The notes under the pieces are model-generated. The model saw only the letters and a list, made by a program, of their open reading frames with translations, had not been told where the DNA came from and did not search any database. A stretch of 64,000 nt of DNA from Rummeliibacillus suwonensis (lineage in GTDB: Bacteria > Bacillota > Bacilli > Bacillales_A > Planococcaceae). Shown piece by piece: positions 43,668 to 52,330 of this stretch; within the stretch, counting starts at the first letter, position 1; each line of letters begins with the position of its first letter. The stretch lies in NCBI RefSeq assembly GCF_007896435.1, contig NZ_VCBL01000001.1:291994-355993 (forward strand), given 5' to 3'. The translations under genes were made by a program, and so were the position numbers.

Positions 43668-44027
43668 CTATGGTTTATATTCTTCTCCACTTTCAATATA
43701 TTTTGCGATAAAAGCAAAGGCAGATTCTAATGAGTGGATATCGTAGTTATCTTTTCTTTGGTGTCGATCGTAAGGCACATGGTGATGATGATGTGGTTCG
43801 GAATTTACCTTATATTCTTCGGGTGTACTTGGATGATCATGAGGTTCATTTTCCCATGCAGAAATATGACTATAAATGATTCCATACTTTGGAACAAGCA
43901 CTTTCCATTGATAGTGATATTCTTTTACATAACCATTGTCATCATATTTCTCAGTAGCTTGCAAACCTGTAATTCCATGAATTGGATGTTCCTTTAATGG
44001 AAATAAAACGGATAGTTTATCCCGCAT
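43668..44027 (-). pseudogene. DUF6516/TumE-like protein, 5' end replaced by repeat
   Basis: The body reads KEHPIHGITGLQATEKYDDN, with HDHPSTPEEYKVNSEPHHHH and SLESAFAFIAKYIESGEEY. This resembles DUF6516 (TumE-type toxin component) by the His-rich HP...PHHHH region. The N terminus runs into family A repeat A12, and the only nearby ATG (44027) lies inside the repeat. No partner antitoxin gene (TumA type) is seen. The gene is probably truncated by the insertion. Confidence 0.6.
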
Positions 44028-44234
44028 TAACGGGCAGTAAGACCCCCATCTCAAGATTGAGAGAGAAACGAGAAAGATAGATGGGGGATCAACTGCCCGT
44101 AAAAGTCCGATTGGTTCGGGCGGGCAGGATGTTGGTCACTCAGGTGTTGCCACAGGACGTGGCGCTTTTAACCTGAGTTCCTCTATTTCAGTGGGGGATG
44201 AAGAAAACCCCACTGATGGAAATTTCACTTTATA
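44015..44234 (+). repeat. Family A repeat, long form, near-perfect reference copy (A12)
   Basis: TTTATCCCGCATTAACGGGC to AATTTCACTTTAT. Hairpin H1: ACGGGCAGT/ACTGCCCGT around CCCCCATCT/AGATGGGGG. Hairpin H2: ACTCAGGT/ACCTGAGT around GCCAC-AGGAC-GTGGC (44149-44163). Hairpin H3: CAGTGGGG/CCCCACTG. It appears to cut off the TumE-like gene. Confidence 0.92.
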
Positions 44235-44268
44235 AGAATAACATTTTGGTAATGTATCATATCTATAC

Positions 44269-45222
44269 TTATTTTGCTAAACCTTTGTAAATATGATCTA
44301 AATTCCATTTCATCATAGAGTAATAGCTATCGCCATCATTCCCTTTTTCTGCAATGGAGTCTGTAAAGATTTTTGCATAGATTGGAATGTCAGTGTCTTT
44401 CGCTACCATCTTCATTGGTCGGTCGTCTACACTACTTTCGACGAATAGTGATTGGACATCTGTTTTCTTTAATTTATCTACAAGATTTTTGATTTGATCG
44501 GGTGTTCCTTCTTCTTCCGTATTGATTTCCCAGATATAAGCAGATGGTACATGATAGGCTTTTGAAAAATATTTGAAGCACCCTTCACTTGTGACGATCA
44601 TTTTCTTACTATCAGGGATGGAGTCAAATTTTCCTTTTGCGGTATTGTCTAACTCAGTCAGTTTTGCAACGTACTCTTTCAAATTTTTCTTGTAAAATTC
44701 TTTGTTATCAGGGTCCTTTTCCGATAAATATTTTTCGATATTTTGTGCATAGATCATACCGTTTTCTAAATTCAACCAAGCATGTGGATCCTCTTTTCCT
44801 TCCTCGCCTTTTCCTTCTAAATGTAATGCCTCTACACCTTCACTTACAGCATAATAATCTTTGTTTTCTTTTTTATTGGCATTTTCCATTAATTTTGTGA
44901 ACCATGCATTTCCGCCTGTTTCAAGATTGAGACCATTAAAGAAGATCAGGTCTGCGTCGGTTGATTTTTGGATATCCTCAGGAAGCGGCTCATATTCATG
45001 TGGGTCTTTTCCGACTGGTACAATACTGTGTAGGTTAATCTTATCTCCTGCAATGTTTCTAGTCATATCCCAAAGAATTGAATTTGTGACAACAACGTTT
45101 AACTTCCCGTTTTTGGATGAATCATTCGCACTTTTCCCATCTTTTGTTCCACATCCAGCTAATAGAAAAAGTGCGGCCATAACGATACTAACGAAAAATG
45201 TAGATTTTTTGAATATACTCAT
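44269..45222 (-). CDS. mntA: Manganese-type ABC substrate-binding lipoprotein
   Basis: 317 residues. Lipobox FLLAGC with Cys24. It is a cluster A-I metal-binding protein with the four ligand motifs: GKDPHEYEP (His), EDPHAWLN (His), [10 protein letters not shown] (Glu) and IFTDSIA (Asp). The His-His-Glu-Asp set and the [10 protein letters not shown] loop fit Mn(II)/Fe(II)-type (MntC/PsaA) rather than zinc proteins, which carry a His-rich loop and a third His. The ATG overlaps the permease stop (ATGA). Confidence 0.9.
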   Translation of the reverse strand: MSIFKKSTFFVSIVMAALFLLAGCGTKDGKSANDSSKNGKLNVVVTNSILWDMTRNIAGDKINLHSIVPVGKDPHEYEPLPEDIQKSTDADLIFFNGLNLETGGNAWFTKLMENANKKENKDYYAVSEGVEALHLEGKGEEGKEDPHAWLNLENGMIYAQNIEKYLSEKDPDNKEFYKKNLKEYVAKLTELDNTAKGKFDSIPDSKKMIVTSEGCFKYFSKAYHVPSAYIWEINTEEEGTPDQIKNLVDKLKKTDVQSLFVESSVDDRPMKMVAKDTDIPIYAKIFTDSIAEKGNDGDSYYSMMKWNLDHIYKGLAK

Positions 45223-46061
45223 ACACTTAAAACCTTCTTTCTTAAAATTTGTTGTTTTGGAGAGATAAAGAAACTGATCAAAAATACGATGGCTGATGTA
45301 ATCACAATGCTTGAGCCAGCCGCAATGTTAAATGAATAACCGATAAATAATCCTATGACAGATGTAGCTCCTCCTAATAAGGATGATAGGAGAATCATTG
45401 AACTTAAACGTTTTGTATATAAATAAGCAGTAGCTGCTGGTGTAATAAGCATGGCAACGATTAAAATAGTCCCTACGCTCTGCATAGCAGTAACAGAAAC
45501 AAGTGTTAGTAAAATCATCAATAAATAGTGGTATGCGTTGACGTTCATCCCAAATGCTTTTGCCATCATAGGATCAAATGATGTAATCAATAGTTGTTTG
45601 AAGAAAATAGCGATAATGGCAAGAACGAGAACTGAAATACCAATTGTTAGCCACTTATCAAAATCTTGTACAGCCAATACGTTCCCAAACAGAATATGGA
45701 ATAAGTCGGTCGAACTGTTGGCAACACCAATCAGTATGACCCCTAATGCCAGGAACGAACTAAAGGTAATCCCAATAGCGGTATCGTTTTTAATCGTACT
45801 GTTATTCGAGATAAAGGTGATGATAATAGAGGCCAGTAATCCGAAAGCGATGGCACCTATAAAGAAGTTCATCCCCAAAATATAAGAAACAGCAACACCT
45901 GGTAATACGGCATGTGAAATGGCATCTCCCATTAACGACATACCCCTTAAAATAATGAAACATCCAACTGCACCAGAGACAATTCCAATGACCGTCGCTG
46001 TGACAAGTGCATTTTGGAGAAAGTGATACTCTATTAACCCATCTATAAATTTGGTAAACAT
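45219..46061 (-). CDS. mntC: Manganese-type ABC permease
   Basis: 280 residues with about eight to nine transmembrane helices (ABC-3 family; [20 protein letters not shown] near 39, [20 protein letters not shown] near 185). It overlaps the ATPase gene by 19 bases and the binding-protein gene by four, so all three are translationally coupled. It forms the membrane channel for Mn(II) import. The name follows the B. subtilis order loosely, because only one permease gene is present. Confidence 0.9.
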   Translation of the reverse strand: MFTKFIDGLIEYHFLQNALVTATVIGIVSGAVGCFIILRGMSLMGDAISHAVLPGVAVSYILGMNFFIGAIAFGLLASIIITFISNNSTIKNDTAIGITFSSFLALGVILIGVANSSTDLFHILFGNVLAVQDFDKWLTIGISVLVLAIIAIFFKQLLITSFDPMMAKAFGMNVNAYHYLLMILLTLVSVTAMQSVGTILIVAMLITPAATAYLYTKRLSSMILLSSLLGGATSVIGLFIGYSFNIAAGSSIVITSAIVFLISFFISPKQQILRKKVLSV

Positions 46062-46786
46062 TGTTTTTCACTGCCCTTCACGATAATGGAGCTGCCATAA
46101 GCTCTAATCAGATTCTCTTCTGTGAATACATCTTTTGTAGCGCCGCAAGCGATCAAGCGTTTATCGATAATCACGAGTTGATCGAAGTACTGTTCAACTT
46201 TGCTCAAATCATGATGAACAATCATAATGGTTTTCCCTAGATTTCTAAAACCATAAAGAATATTCATAATAATCTTTTCACTGGTTGCATCGATACCGAC
46301 AAATGGTTCATCTAAAAAAATCAAATCTGCACGTTGGATCAGCGTTCGAGCGATTAAAACCCTCTGAAATTGTCCGCCAGATAACTCTCCAATTTGCTTG
46401 TTTTTGTACTCCAGCATTCGAACTTTTTCCAATGCTACATCTACTTGTTTCCAATCGGCTGTACTAATTTTTTGAAACATTTTTTTGGAGGGATAGAGAC
46501 CTAAAGAAACACATTCCTTCACGGTGATCGGAAAGGTGTAATCGATAGCGCTCTTTTGTTCAACATAGGCAATTTTTTTCTGTACTTTTTTAAGAGGAGA
46601 ATTATTGTAAAAAGTTTCTCCCTGACTGGGAATCAATTTTAAAATTCCCTTGATCATCGTTGATTTTCCTGCACCATTTGGTCCAAGGATTCCCACTAAA
46701 GATGGTTGATCAATACGAAAAGATACATTATCGACTGCATTGGATAAACCGTCATATGTAACGGTGATATTTTTGACTTCTAACAT
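46043..46786 (-). CDS. mntB: Manganese-type ABC ATPase
   Basis: 247 residues. Walker A GPNGAGKST (about 35-43), signature LSGGQFQRVLIARTL (about 137), Walker B LIFLDEPFVGID (about 157) and switch His in IVHHDLS. It is the first gene of the operon, with AGGAGG just upstream of ATG 46786. The operon promoter lies about 260 bases upstream. Confidence 0.92.
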   Translation of the reverse strand: MLEVKNITVTYDGLSNAVDNVSFRIDQPSLVGILGPNGAGKSTMIKGILKLIPSQGETFYNNSPLKKVQKKIAYVEQKSAIDYTFPITVKECVSLGLYPSKKMFQKISTADWKQVDVALEKVRMLEYKNKQIGELSGGQFQRVLIARTLIQRADLIFLDEPFVGIDATSEKIIMNILYGFRNLGKTIMIVHHDLSKVEQYFDQLVIIDKRLIACGATKDVFTEENLIRAYGSSIIVKGSEKQCLPNL

Positions 46787-46990
46787 TCGTATTACCTCCT
46801 AATAATCGTATTTTTAATCGTTTAAAGACGTACTCAGATGATAAATTTCTTGGAATGGTTTAAGTGATGGTAAAGGTAAAAGCAACTCCCAGGAATAATG
46901 AAATTTTCTAAACAAACTCCTTTTTTTAAATAGTTTTAGTAACAGTCACGATGTAAGTAAGGTACAGGTATTGACTTTCTTTAAAGACAA

Positions 46991-47107
46991 AAAGTTTCTT
47001 ATATACTTTACTTTTTCTTTTATAAAATAAAGTTTCCTTTAGGAAAGTTAAGGATAGTGTACTATTAATCTTTTTATTTGTAAAGGGATTATTGATAACT
47101 ATTATCA
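46991..47107 (-). promoter_or_regulatory. mnt operon promoter with MntR-type dyads and a Fur-type box
   Basis: On the minus strand, TTTACA (47079-47084), 17 bases, TACACT (47056-47061), start near 47049. A palindrome AGTTTCCTTTAGGAAAGT (47031-47048), close to the MntR box, covers the start region, and a second dyad AAAGT..ACTTT lies at 46991-47009. Upstream, TGATAAC-T-ATTATCA (47093-47107) fits the Fur 7-1-7 box at 13 of 14 positions. Confidence 0.72.
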
Positions 47108-47139
47108 TGGAATATTATTTAATTTTATCCATGATAATA
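47100..47139. other. Perfect 12-bp hairpin next to the Fur-type box
   Basis: TATTATCATGGA (47100-47111) is the exact reverse complement of TCCATGATAATA (47128-47139). The arms share the TGATAAT half-site of the Fur-type box, so this may be a second regulator site rather than an RNA structure. Confidence 0.55.
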
Positions 47140-47344
47140 CAGATCACAAACGGATAAGATGAAGTAAATATGAGGTTTTCACGCATAAGCTATATAGTTC
47201 ATGATTTTGTCCGGATCAGCACATCTGAAATTCCGTATTTCCTTTGAAGGGCAATATATTTTGCTGTTAGGTAGGGACAGATATTTTTTGAGGAGAATTG
47301 GCGGCAGACCTATGCACATGAAACGGTATGAATTCTGCCACAAG

Positions 47345-47442
47345 GCACAAGTAATAAACAGGGGTCCATTGTCTGTAAAAGAACGATTTGTTTTCAAGAA
47401 TACACATTGCAGAATTCAGTCTGAAGCTTCATTTTATAGTTA
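47345..47442 (+). repeat. Family A repeat, highly degraded (A18)
   Basis: GTCTGTAAAAGAACGATTTG and the end GAAGCTTCATTTTAT resemble the middle and right end of the short form. The flanking sequence 47140-47345 holds no supported gene. Confidence 0.4.
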
Positions 47443-47518
47443 GATGGTCAGCGGAGGATGGTAATTTTGCGATCTATGTGGTAAATATATAAAAACATGT
47501 ACGGGATGACTCTTGTTA

Positions 47519-47553
47519 TAAAAAAATAAGAAGCACCAGATAGGCACTTCTTA
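47519..47553 (-). terminator. Terminator after the DUF2892 gene
   Basis: On the minus strand, TAAGAAGTGCC pairs with GGTGCTTCTTA (two G-U pairs), followed by TTTTTTT. Confidence 0.85.
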
Positions 47554-47561
47554 ATCCTTCA

Positions 47562-47759
47562 TTATTTTTTAGTTGAACAGGTATTTATTCCGAATATAGT
47601 ATATAATGGGCAAAATTTAATGAATGCTGTAAGCAAAAGAACGATACCTACTAAACCAATGTACTTCCATCCACCATCTAAAATGAAAAATAAAGATAGT
47701 ACAATAAGACCTAACACAATCCTTACAATCCGATCGGTTGTTCCCACATTTGCTTTCAA
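47562..47759 (-). CDS. DUF2892 (YgaP-like) inner-membrane protein
   Basis: 65 residues from TTG 47759, with AAAGGAG about 9 bases upstream. It opens LKANVGTTDRIVRIVLG, the standard DUF2892 start; the longer frame lacks a site. Two transmembrane helices and the terminal FCPLYTIFGINTCS Cys pattern are present. Such domains accompany rhodanese or redox genes, and their function is not known. It follows the Crp/Fnr gene after 76 bases on the same strand. Confidence 0.85.
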   Translation of the reverse strand: MKANVGTTDRIVRIVLGLIVLSLFFILDGGWKYIGLVGIVLLLTAFIKFCPLYTIFGINTCSTKK

Positions 47760-47835
47760 AGTAAACAACTCCTTTATTTTTTCTACCTTTATCATAGATA
47801 AAAAAGCTGTTTTCTTCAGTGACTTAGTCACATTG

Positions 47836-48480
47836 TCAATAACTAGACAATTTTTCTTCCAAACCTGAGCGGTGCATGATTTTCACTTTGCCGCGCGAAA
47901 GCTGGATCAATCCATCTCGCTCAAATCCCTTAAGAAGCCTGCTGATGACCTCTCGCACTGATCCAAGTTGCGAGGCTAGTTCTTCATGTGTGATTTGGAT
48001 AATATCTTCATCATTTTTACTGTGTCTTAACAAATATTCGATTAACCGTTCATCCATCTTGTGAAAAACAATCTCATCGACCAGTGTCATCACTTCAAGT
48101 AGTCGTGCTGCTAGTAGTTTATAAATATATTGTTGAAATTCAGGGTTGATGGTCATCAGCTCTTTGAACTGTTGAATAGATAATAAGATGACTTCTGCAT
48201 CTTCTTCTATAACGGCTGTTGCAGGATAGGAAATATTAGCCAATACACTGGAAATCGTTAAAATACACGAATCTCCACTGCCTAACCGATATAAAACAAT
48301 CTCTCTCCCATTTTTTCCAATCTTAGATATTCGGATGGAACCGCTTAACAAAAAGGCAACTGTTCCACATTCATCTCCTTCATTGAAAATAACCGTATCT
48401 TTTGGAATGGCTTTCTGAATAAATGCGATCGTAGGACTTTCAAAAAACGGAAAAAACTGATGCACTTTTAAAATATCCAA
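47836..48480 (-). CDS. Crp/Fnr-family transcriptional regulator
   Basis: 214 residues from TTG 48480, with GGAGGG 7 bases upstream. The ATG at 48504 lies in a repeat fragment. The N-terminal cyclic-nucleotide-binding fold (VIFNEGDECGTVAFLLSGSI) has no Fnr-type Cys cluster. The C-terminal HTH is THEELASQLGSVREVISRLL, then KGFERDGLI, with the Crp recognition-helix pattern. Ligand and targets are unknown. A possible target is the adjacent DUF2892 gene. Confidence 0.88.
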   Translation of the reverse strand: MDILKVHQFFPFFESPTIAFIQKAIPKDTVIFNEGDECGTVAFLLSGSIRISKIGKNGREIVLYRLGSGDSCILTISSVLANISYPATAVIEEDAEVILLSIQQFKELMTINPEFQQYIYKLLAARLLEVMTLVDEIVFHKMDERLIEYLLRHSKNDEDIIQITHEELASQLGSVREVISRLLKGFERDGLIQLSRGKVKIMHRSGLEEKLSSY

Positions 48481-48492
48481 ACAGATCCCTCC

Positions 48493-48545
48493 TTTATCCC
48501 ACATTAATAGGTAGCAAGATTCTCACACAAGATGTGAAGTCATTG
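48493..48545 (+). repeat. Family A left-end fragment (A13)
   Basis: ATCCCACATTAATAGG, then TAGCAAGATTCTCACAC. It abuts the Crp/Fnr ribosome site. Confidence 0.55.
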
Positions 48546-48621
48546 AAAAAGTCAATTCATCTCCAAAAACATGATAAAAATAGCTGGCTTGGTTTATAAA
48601 ATGAAAGAAAAGATAAATATT

Positions 48622-48834
48622 TATCCCGCTTTAACGGGCAGTAAGATCCCATCTTAAGGTTTAGAGAGAAGCGAAAAAGATAGATGGGGGGCAACTGCCC
48701 GTAAAAGTCCAATTGGTTCGGGCCAACAAGATGTTGGTCACTCAGGTGTTGCCACAGGACGTGCGCTTTTAACCTGAGTTCCTCTAGTTCAGTGGGGGAT
48801 GAAGAAAACCCCCACTGATGGAGTTTCACTTTAT
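48622..48834 (+). repeat. Family A repeat, long form (A14)
   Basis: TTTATCCCGCTTTAACGGGC to GGAGTTTCACTTTAT with H1 (CCCATCT/AGATGGG), the cassette GCCACAGGACGTG (one base lost in its stem) and H3 complete. Confidence 0.9.
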
Positions 48835-48894
48835 CGCGATATTACGGTTTTCAACGACCTTCAAGATGCGAAAAAAATGGTGGAGAATTAGGCT

Positions 48895-48950
48895 TAACTG
48901 CCACTGAAACCTCATTGGTTCAACTAAGTAGTAGATGAAGTTATCCCTCT
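48895..48950 (+). repeat. Family A fragment (A15)
   Basis: AACTGCCACTGAAACCTCAT, TGGTTCAACTAAG and GATGAAGTTATCC recall the short-form centre. Highly degraded. Confidence 0.35.
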
Positions 48951-49044
48951 TATTTTATCTTAAACTAGATTTGAGCGAAATGATCGTATTTTATAATCTT
49001 TTATGTTTAATGGGATTGGGAAGGAGTGTATTGTAAACGGATTG

Positions 49045-49149
49045 ATGGATGCCATTGAACTACAATCACTCATGTTTTTAATATATTTGACTCAAATTTT
49101 AAAAAATCAAGACTTTTTAGTTGCAATTTTTAAAAGAATGGTTAAATAA
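49045..49149 (+). CDS. Possible 34-residue hydrophobic peptide
   Basis: ATG 49045 opens MDAIELQSLMFLIYLTQILK, then NQDFLVAIFKRMVK. It is amphipathic to hydrophobic. AAGGAG is present but about 19 bases upstream, too far. It could be a remnant or a small membrane peptide. No family recognised. Confidence 0.25.
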   Translation: MDAIELQSLMFLIYLTQILKNQDFLVAIFKRMVK

Positions 49150-49153
49150 GCTA

Positions 49154-49182
49154 TTGATTTACGAAAATATAATTGCTATAAT
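49154..49182 (+). promoter_or_regulatory. Promoter of metNIQ
   Basis: TTGATT (49154-49159), 17 bases, TATAAT (49177-49182). The leader of about 225 bases contains a family A fragment. I see no S-box or T-box consensus. Confidence 0.6.
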
Positions 49183-49319
49183 TTATTTCATTAATTCATA
49201 GTTAAATGATAAGAAATATATTTATAATAGTGTTAGAGTTTCTACAGCTATTTTAAGTAATATTTGGCATTTAAAATAGAGCATCGAACATATTTACTAT
49301 CCATAAGTATAGATGGTAA

Positions 49320-49395
49320 GCCTGTAAAAGCCGATTGGTTCAACTAATACACAGTGGAGGATAAAGAAAATCTCAACTGTATGCAGTTTCACTTT
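49320..49395 (+). repeat. Family A right-end fragment in the metN leader (A16)
   Basis: CCTGTAAAAGCCGATTGG, then CAGTGGAGG facing ATCTCAACTG, then GCAGTTTCACTTTAT. It ends 10 bases before the metN ribosome site GGAGGG. Confidence 0.7.
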
Positions 49396-49417
49396 ATTCT
49401 CTTCGGAGGGATACATC

Positions 49418-50440
49418 TTGATAGAATTTGATCATATCGTAAAAGAGTTTCATCAGAAGAAAAAGACAATCATAGCATTAAATGATGTTTCCCTGAAGGT
49501 TGAAAAAGGAGATATATTTGGTGTTATTGGTTATAGTGGTGCGGGGAAAAGTACATTGATTCGCTTAGTGAATGGTTTGGAAGAGCCATCATCGGGAAAA
49601 GTTATTGTTGATGGTCAAGATATACAACAGCTTAAACCAAATGAAAAGAATTTAAATAAGAAAAAAATTAGTATGGTTTTTCAGCATTTTAACTTATTGG
49701 AATCAAAAACGGTTTTTGATAATGTTGCCCTACCATTAAAATTGAAAAACGACAGCAGAGAAAAGATTAAAGAAAAAGTAATAGAAATGCTCTCCTTTGT
49801 TGGATTAGAAGACAAGCAAAAAAATTATCCTAGTCAACTATCAGGAGGTCAAAAACAACGTGTCGGCATAGCGAGAGCTCTTGTCACAAATCCTGAGATT
49901 TTATTGTGCGATGAGGCAACATCCGCACTAGATCCTAAAACGACAACTTCTATTTTACAGCTTTTAAAAAGAGTCAACGAACAATTTAAAATTACCATTT
50001 TATTAATAACACACGAGATGGAAGTTATTCGTGATCTATGTCATAAAGTAGCCGTAATGGAAAATGGGCAAATAATCGAAAAAGGAAATGTCATAGATGT
50101 TTTTGGTACGCCTCAACAGCCAACAACAAAGGACTTTGTAAAAACTGTTATTCCCAATAGTATTCCAAAAAATATTGTTGAGAATTTACGAAATAGTCCC
50201 AAAGCTTATCAATTATTAAGATTAAAATTTTTAGGTAACAATACATCTGATTCTTTATTGTATAAAATCAACCAGAAATTCAATATTGAAAATAATATTG
50301 TATTTGCCAATGTAACGGAATTACAAGGCACAACACTAGGAATTTTCACAATTGCCTTTTATACAGATGAACAGGGGATTAAAAGGATAAAAGAGTTTAT
50401 TCAAAGCCATAATGTAATTGTTGAGGAGGCGAGTATATGA
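49418..50440 (+). CDS. metN: Methionine ABC transporter ATPase
   Basis: 340 residues from TTG 49418 with GGAGGG 8 bases upstream. Walker A GYSGAGKST (about 38-46), signature [15 protein letters not shown] (about 142), Walker B ILLCDEATSALD (about 162) and switch His in ITHEMEV. A C-terminal NIL domain (about 255-340) binds methionine in MetN proteins and gives feedback inhibition. It overlaps metI by four bases (ATGA). Confidence 0.94.
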   Translation: MIEFDHIVKEFHQKKKTIIALNDVSLKVEKGDIFGVIGYSGAGKSTLIRLVNGLEEPSSGKVIVDGQDIQQLKPNEKNLNKKKISMVFQHFNLLESKTVFDNVALPLKLKNDSREKIKEKVIEMLSFVGLEDKQKNYPSQLSGGQKQRVGIARALVTNPEILLCDEATSALDPKTTTSILQLLKRVNEQFKITILLITHEMEVIRDLCHKVAVMENGQIIEKGNVIDVFGTPQQPTTKDFVKTVIPNSIPKNIVENLRNSPKAYQLLRLKFLGNNTSDSLLYKINQKFNIENNIVFANVTELQGTTLGIFTIAFYTDEQGIKRIKEFIQSHNVIVEEASI

Positions 50441-51090
50441 ACCAAGTTACACCTGATATCATATGGCAAGCCATTATCGAAACCGCTTATATGGTTTCAG
50501 TATCATTGTTGATTGGTACATTGTTAGGATTACCACTCGCTTTATTGCTCGTATTAACAAGACCAAATGGTATTAAAGAAAATAAATTTTTCTATGCCAT
50601 TTTAAATACGATCATTAATATTATTCGTTCTCTACCATTCATCATTTTACTGGTAGCCATTGTGCCATTTACAAGATTGATTGTAGGAAAGACATATGGG
50701 ACAGAAGCTGCTATTGTACCCTTGATTATATATATTGCACCTTTTATTGCCCGATTAGTAGAGACTTCTCTATTAGAGGTCAACCCTGGAATAATCGAAT
50801 TAGCCAAGTCTCTTGGTGCAAAGCCATTACAAATTGTCCGGTATTTTCTAGTACCAGAGGCATTGGCCTCAATTATTTTAACACTAACAACTGCTACGAT
50901 TGGTTTGATTGGGGCGACCGCAATGGCAGGAACAGTAGGTGGAGGAGGTATTGGTAACCTAGCTATCTCATATGGTTATCAACGCTTTAATACAGTCGTT
51001 ATTATTTTGACAGTCGTGATTTTGATTGTGATTGTACAAATTATACAAAGCTTTGGAAATTTCTTAGCTAAAAAAATTAGACATCAATAA
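50437..51090 (+). CDS. metI: Methionine ABC permease
   Basis: 217 residues with five transmembrane helices and the coupling loop ELAKSLGAKPLQIVRYFLVP (about 120-139). The TAMAGTVGGGGIGNLA segment near 167 is typical of MetI. It is translationally coupled to metN and followed 12 bases later by metQ. Confidence 0.94.
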   Translation: MNQVTPDIIWQAIIETAYMVSVSLLIGTLLGLPLALLLVLTRPNGIKENKFFYAILNTIINIIRSLPFIILLVAIVPFTRLIVGKTYGTEAAIVPLIIYIAPFIARLVETSLLEVNPGIIELAKSLGAKPLQIVRYFLVPEALASIILTLTTATIGLIGATAMAGTVGGGGIGNLAISYGYQRFNTVVIILTVVILIVIVQIIQSFGNFLAKKIRHQ

Positions 51091-51102
51091 GGAGACTCAT
51101 TT

Positions 51103-51930
51103 ATGAAAAAACTAGTTGCAGCATTTTTAACATTGTCTTTAGTAGTTTTTCTAGCTGCTTGTGGAAACAACAGCTCGGATAAAGGGGCGGAAAGTAAAGA
51201 AACCAAAACAATTAAAGTTGGTACTTCACCAGGTCCTTATAGTGAATTATTTTTAGACGTGGTAAAACCAATTCTAGAAAAACAAGGTTTTAAAGTAAAA
51301 CAAACTGAATTTACAGATTTGCAACAAGCAGACGTAGCATTAGCAGATGGTGGTGTTGACTTAAATGTGGATCAACATACCGCTTATATGAATAATTTCA
51401 ATAAAGAAAGTGGTTCAAAACTAGTATCTTTAACACCAATCCCAACTGTACCAGCAGCGCTATTCCCAGGTAAAAAAGCATCTTTAGATGATGTGAAAAA
51501 GGGTGATGTTGTTGCGATCCCACAAGATCCTTCAAATGCAGCACGCGCTTATGCTATATTGCAAAAAGCTGGTTGGATTAAAATCAAAGATGGTGTAGAT
51601 CCAATTAATGCGACAGCTAAAGATATTGTTGAAAATAAAAATAATTTAGAGATTAAAGAAATGGATTCTGCTCAAATCCCTCGTATACTACAAGATATCG
51701 ATTATGGTGTAATACCAGGAAGTATTGTATATTCTTCTGGCATTGATGCGACAAAATCATTATTACAAGAAGATGTTGTAAAAGACTATGAATTAGTTGC
51801 CGTAGTAGACGAAAAGAACAAAGATACAAAATGGGCAAAAGCAGTAAAAGATGCTTATAATTCAAAAGAATTTAAAGATTATATAGATAAACATAATAAA
51901 GACAATTACTGGTTTATCCCACAACCATAG
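51103..51930 (+). CDS. metQ: Methionine-binding lipoprotein
   Basis: 275 residues. Lipobox FLAAC with Cys20. NLPA/MetQ family: KVGTSPGPYSELFLDVVKPI near 41, VNVDQHTAYMNNF-type LNVDQHTAYMNNF near 87, and VAIPQDPSNAARAY near 141. It binds methionine (D- or L-) outside the membrane for MetNI. AAGGAG precedes the ATG. A strong terminator follows. Confidence 0.95.
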   Translation: MKKLVAAFLTLSLVVFLAACGNNSSDKGAESKETKTIKVGTSPGPYSELFLDVVKPILEKQGFKVKQTEFTDLQQADVALADGGVDLNVDQHTAYMNNFNKESGSKLVSLTPIPTVPAALFPGKKASLDDVKKGDVVAIPQDPSNAARAYAILQKAGWIKIKDGVDPINATAKDIVENKNNLEIKEMDSAQIPRILQDIDYGVIPGSIVYSSGIDATKSLLQEDVVKDYELVAVVDEKNKDTKWAKAVKDAYNSKEFKDYIDKHNKDNYWFIPQP

Positions 51931-51946
51931 TAAGTGTCGCCATATT

Positions 51947-51985
51947 AAAAAGAGGTGCAACTAAATGAATTGCACCTCTTTTTGT
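51947..51985 (+). terminator. Terminator after metQ
   Basis: AAAAGAGGTGCAA pairs perfectly with TTGCACCTCTTTT across 13 bases, ending in TTTTTGTG. Confidence 0.92.
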
Positions 51986-52164
51986 GTTTCTTATATAATG
52001 CTTATTCAATATCAAGCATTCTTTTCTAAGCAGTTTCATTATGATAGAAGGAATAATTACATAGTGATGACTTTGCAGATTCATTATGGAAAGGGATTCG
52101 CACAGATCAATTCATATCTTTGTAAAATCTAATAAGAATAGATTTGAGGGAAGTTCCTCTTAAT

Positions 52165-52312
52165 GCATTGCATTAACGGATCAAGCCTCTCAATTTAAGA
52201 CGCAAGTAACAAGCTGAGGATAAGCGAGGAATCTATGGTTTGTAAAGGCTCGAATGGCTCAACCAACATCCAGTGGGGATGAAGAAACCCCCACTGGATG
52301 AAGTTTCACTTT
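52165..52312 (+). repeat. Family A repeat, short form, degraded left arm (A17)
   Basis: CATTAACGGATCAAG at the left. H1 is largely rewritten (CCTC..GAGG). H3 is intact as CCAGTGGGG/CCCCCACTGG. It ends in GAAGTTTCACTTT. Confidence 0.7.
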
Positions 52313-52330
52313 CTCTAAATCTATGTTGCA

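Noticed and set aside
46926-47108. 60-codon minus frame upstream of the Mn operon
   Set aside because: It spans the promoter, MntR-type and Fur-type sites and has AT-driven Lys/Leu/Tyr composition.
47201-47443. 80-codon + frame after the mnt promoter region
   Set aside because: No ribosome site or family resemblance, and its second half overlaps a degraded family A repeat.
48557-48829. 90-codon minus frame near the Crp/Fnr gene
   Set aside because: It translates repeat A14 in reverse and has no ribosome site.
48841-49417. S-box or T-box riboswitch ahead of metNIQ
   Set aside because: No AGAGGTGGAGGGA-type or TGGNACCGCG-type signature is seen. The leader mainly holds repeat fragments.
3274-52312. 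CRISPR array for the recurring GC-rich hairpins
   Set aside because: Copies are 150-220 bp, scattered over tens of kb, differ in length and lack regular spacers or cas genes.
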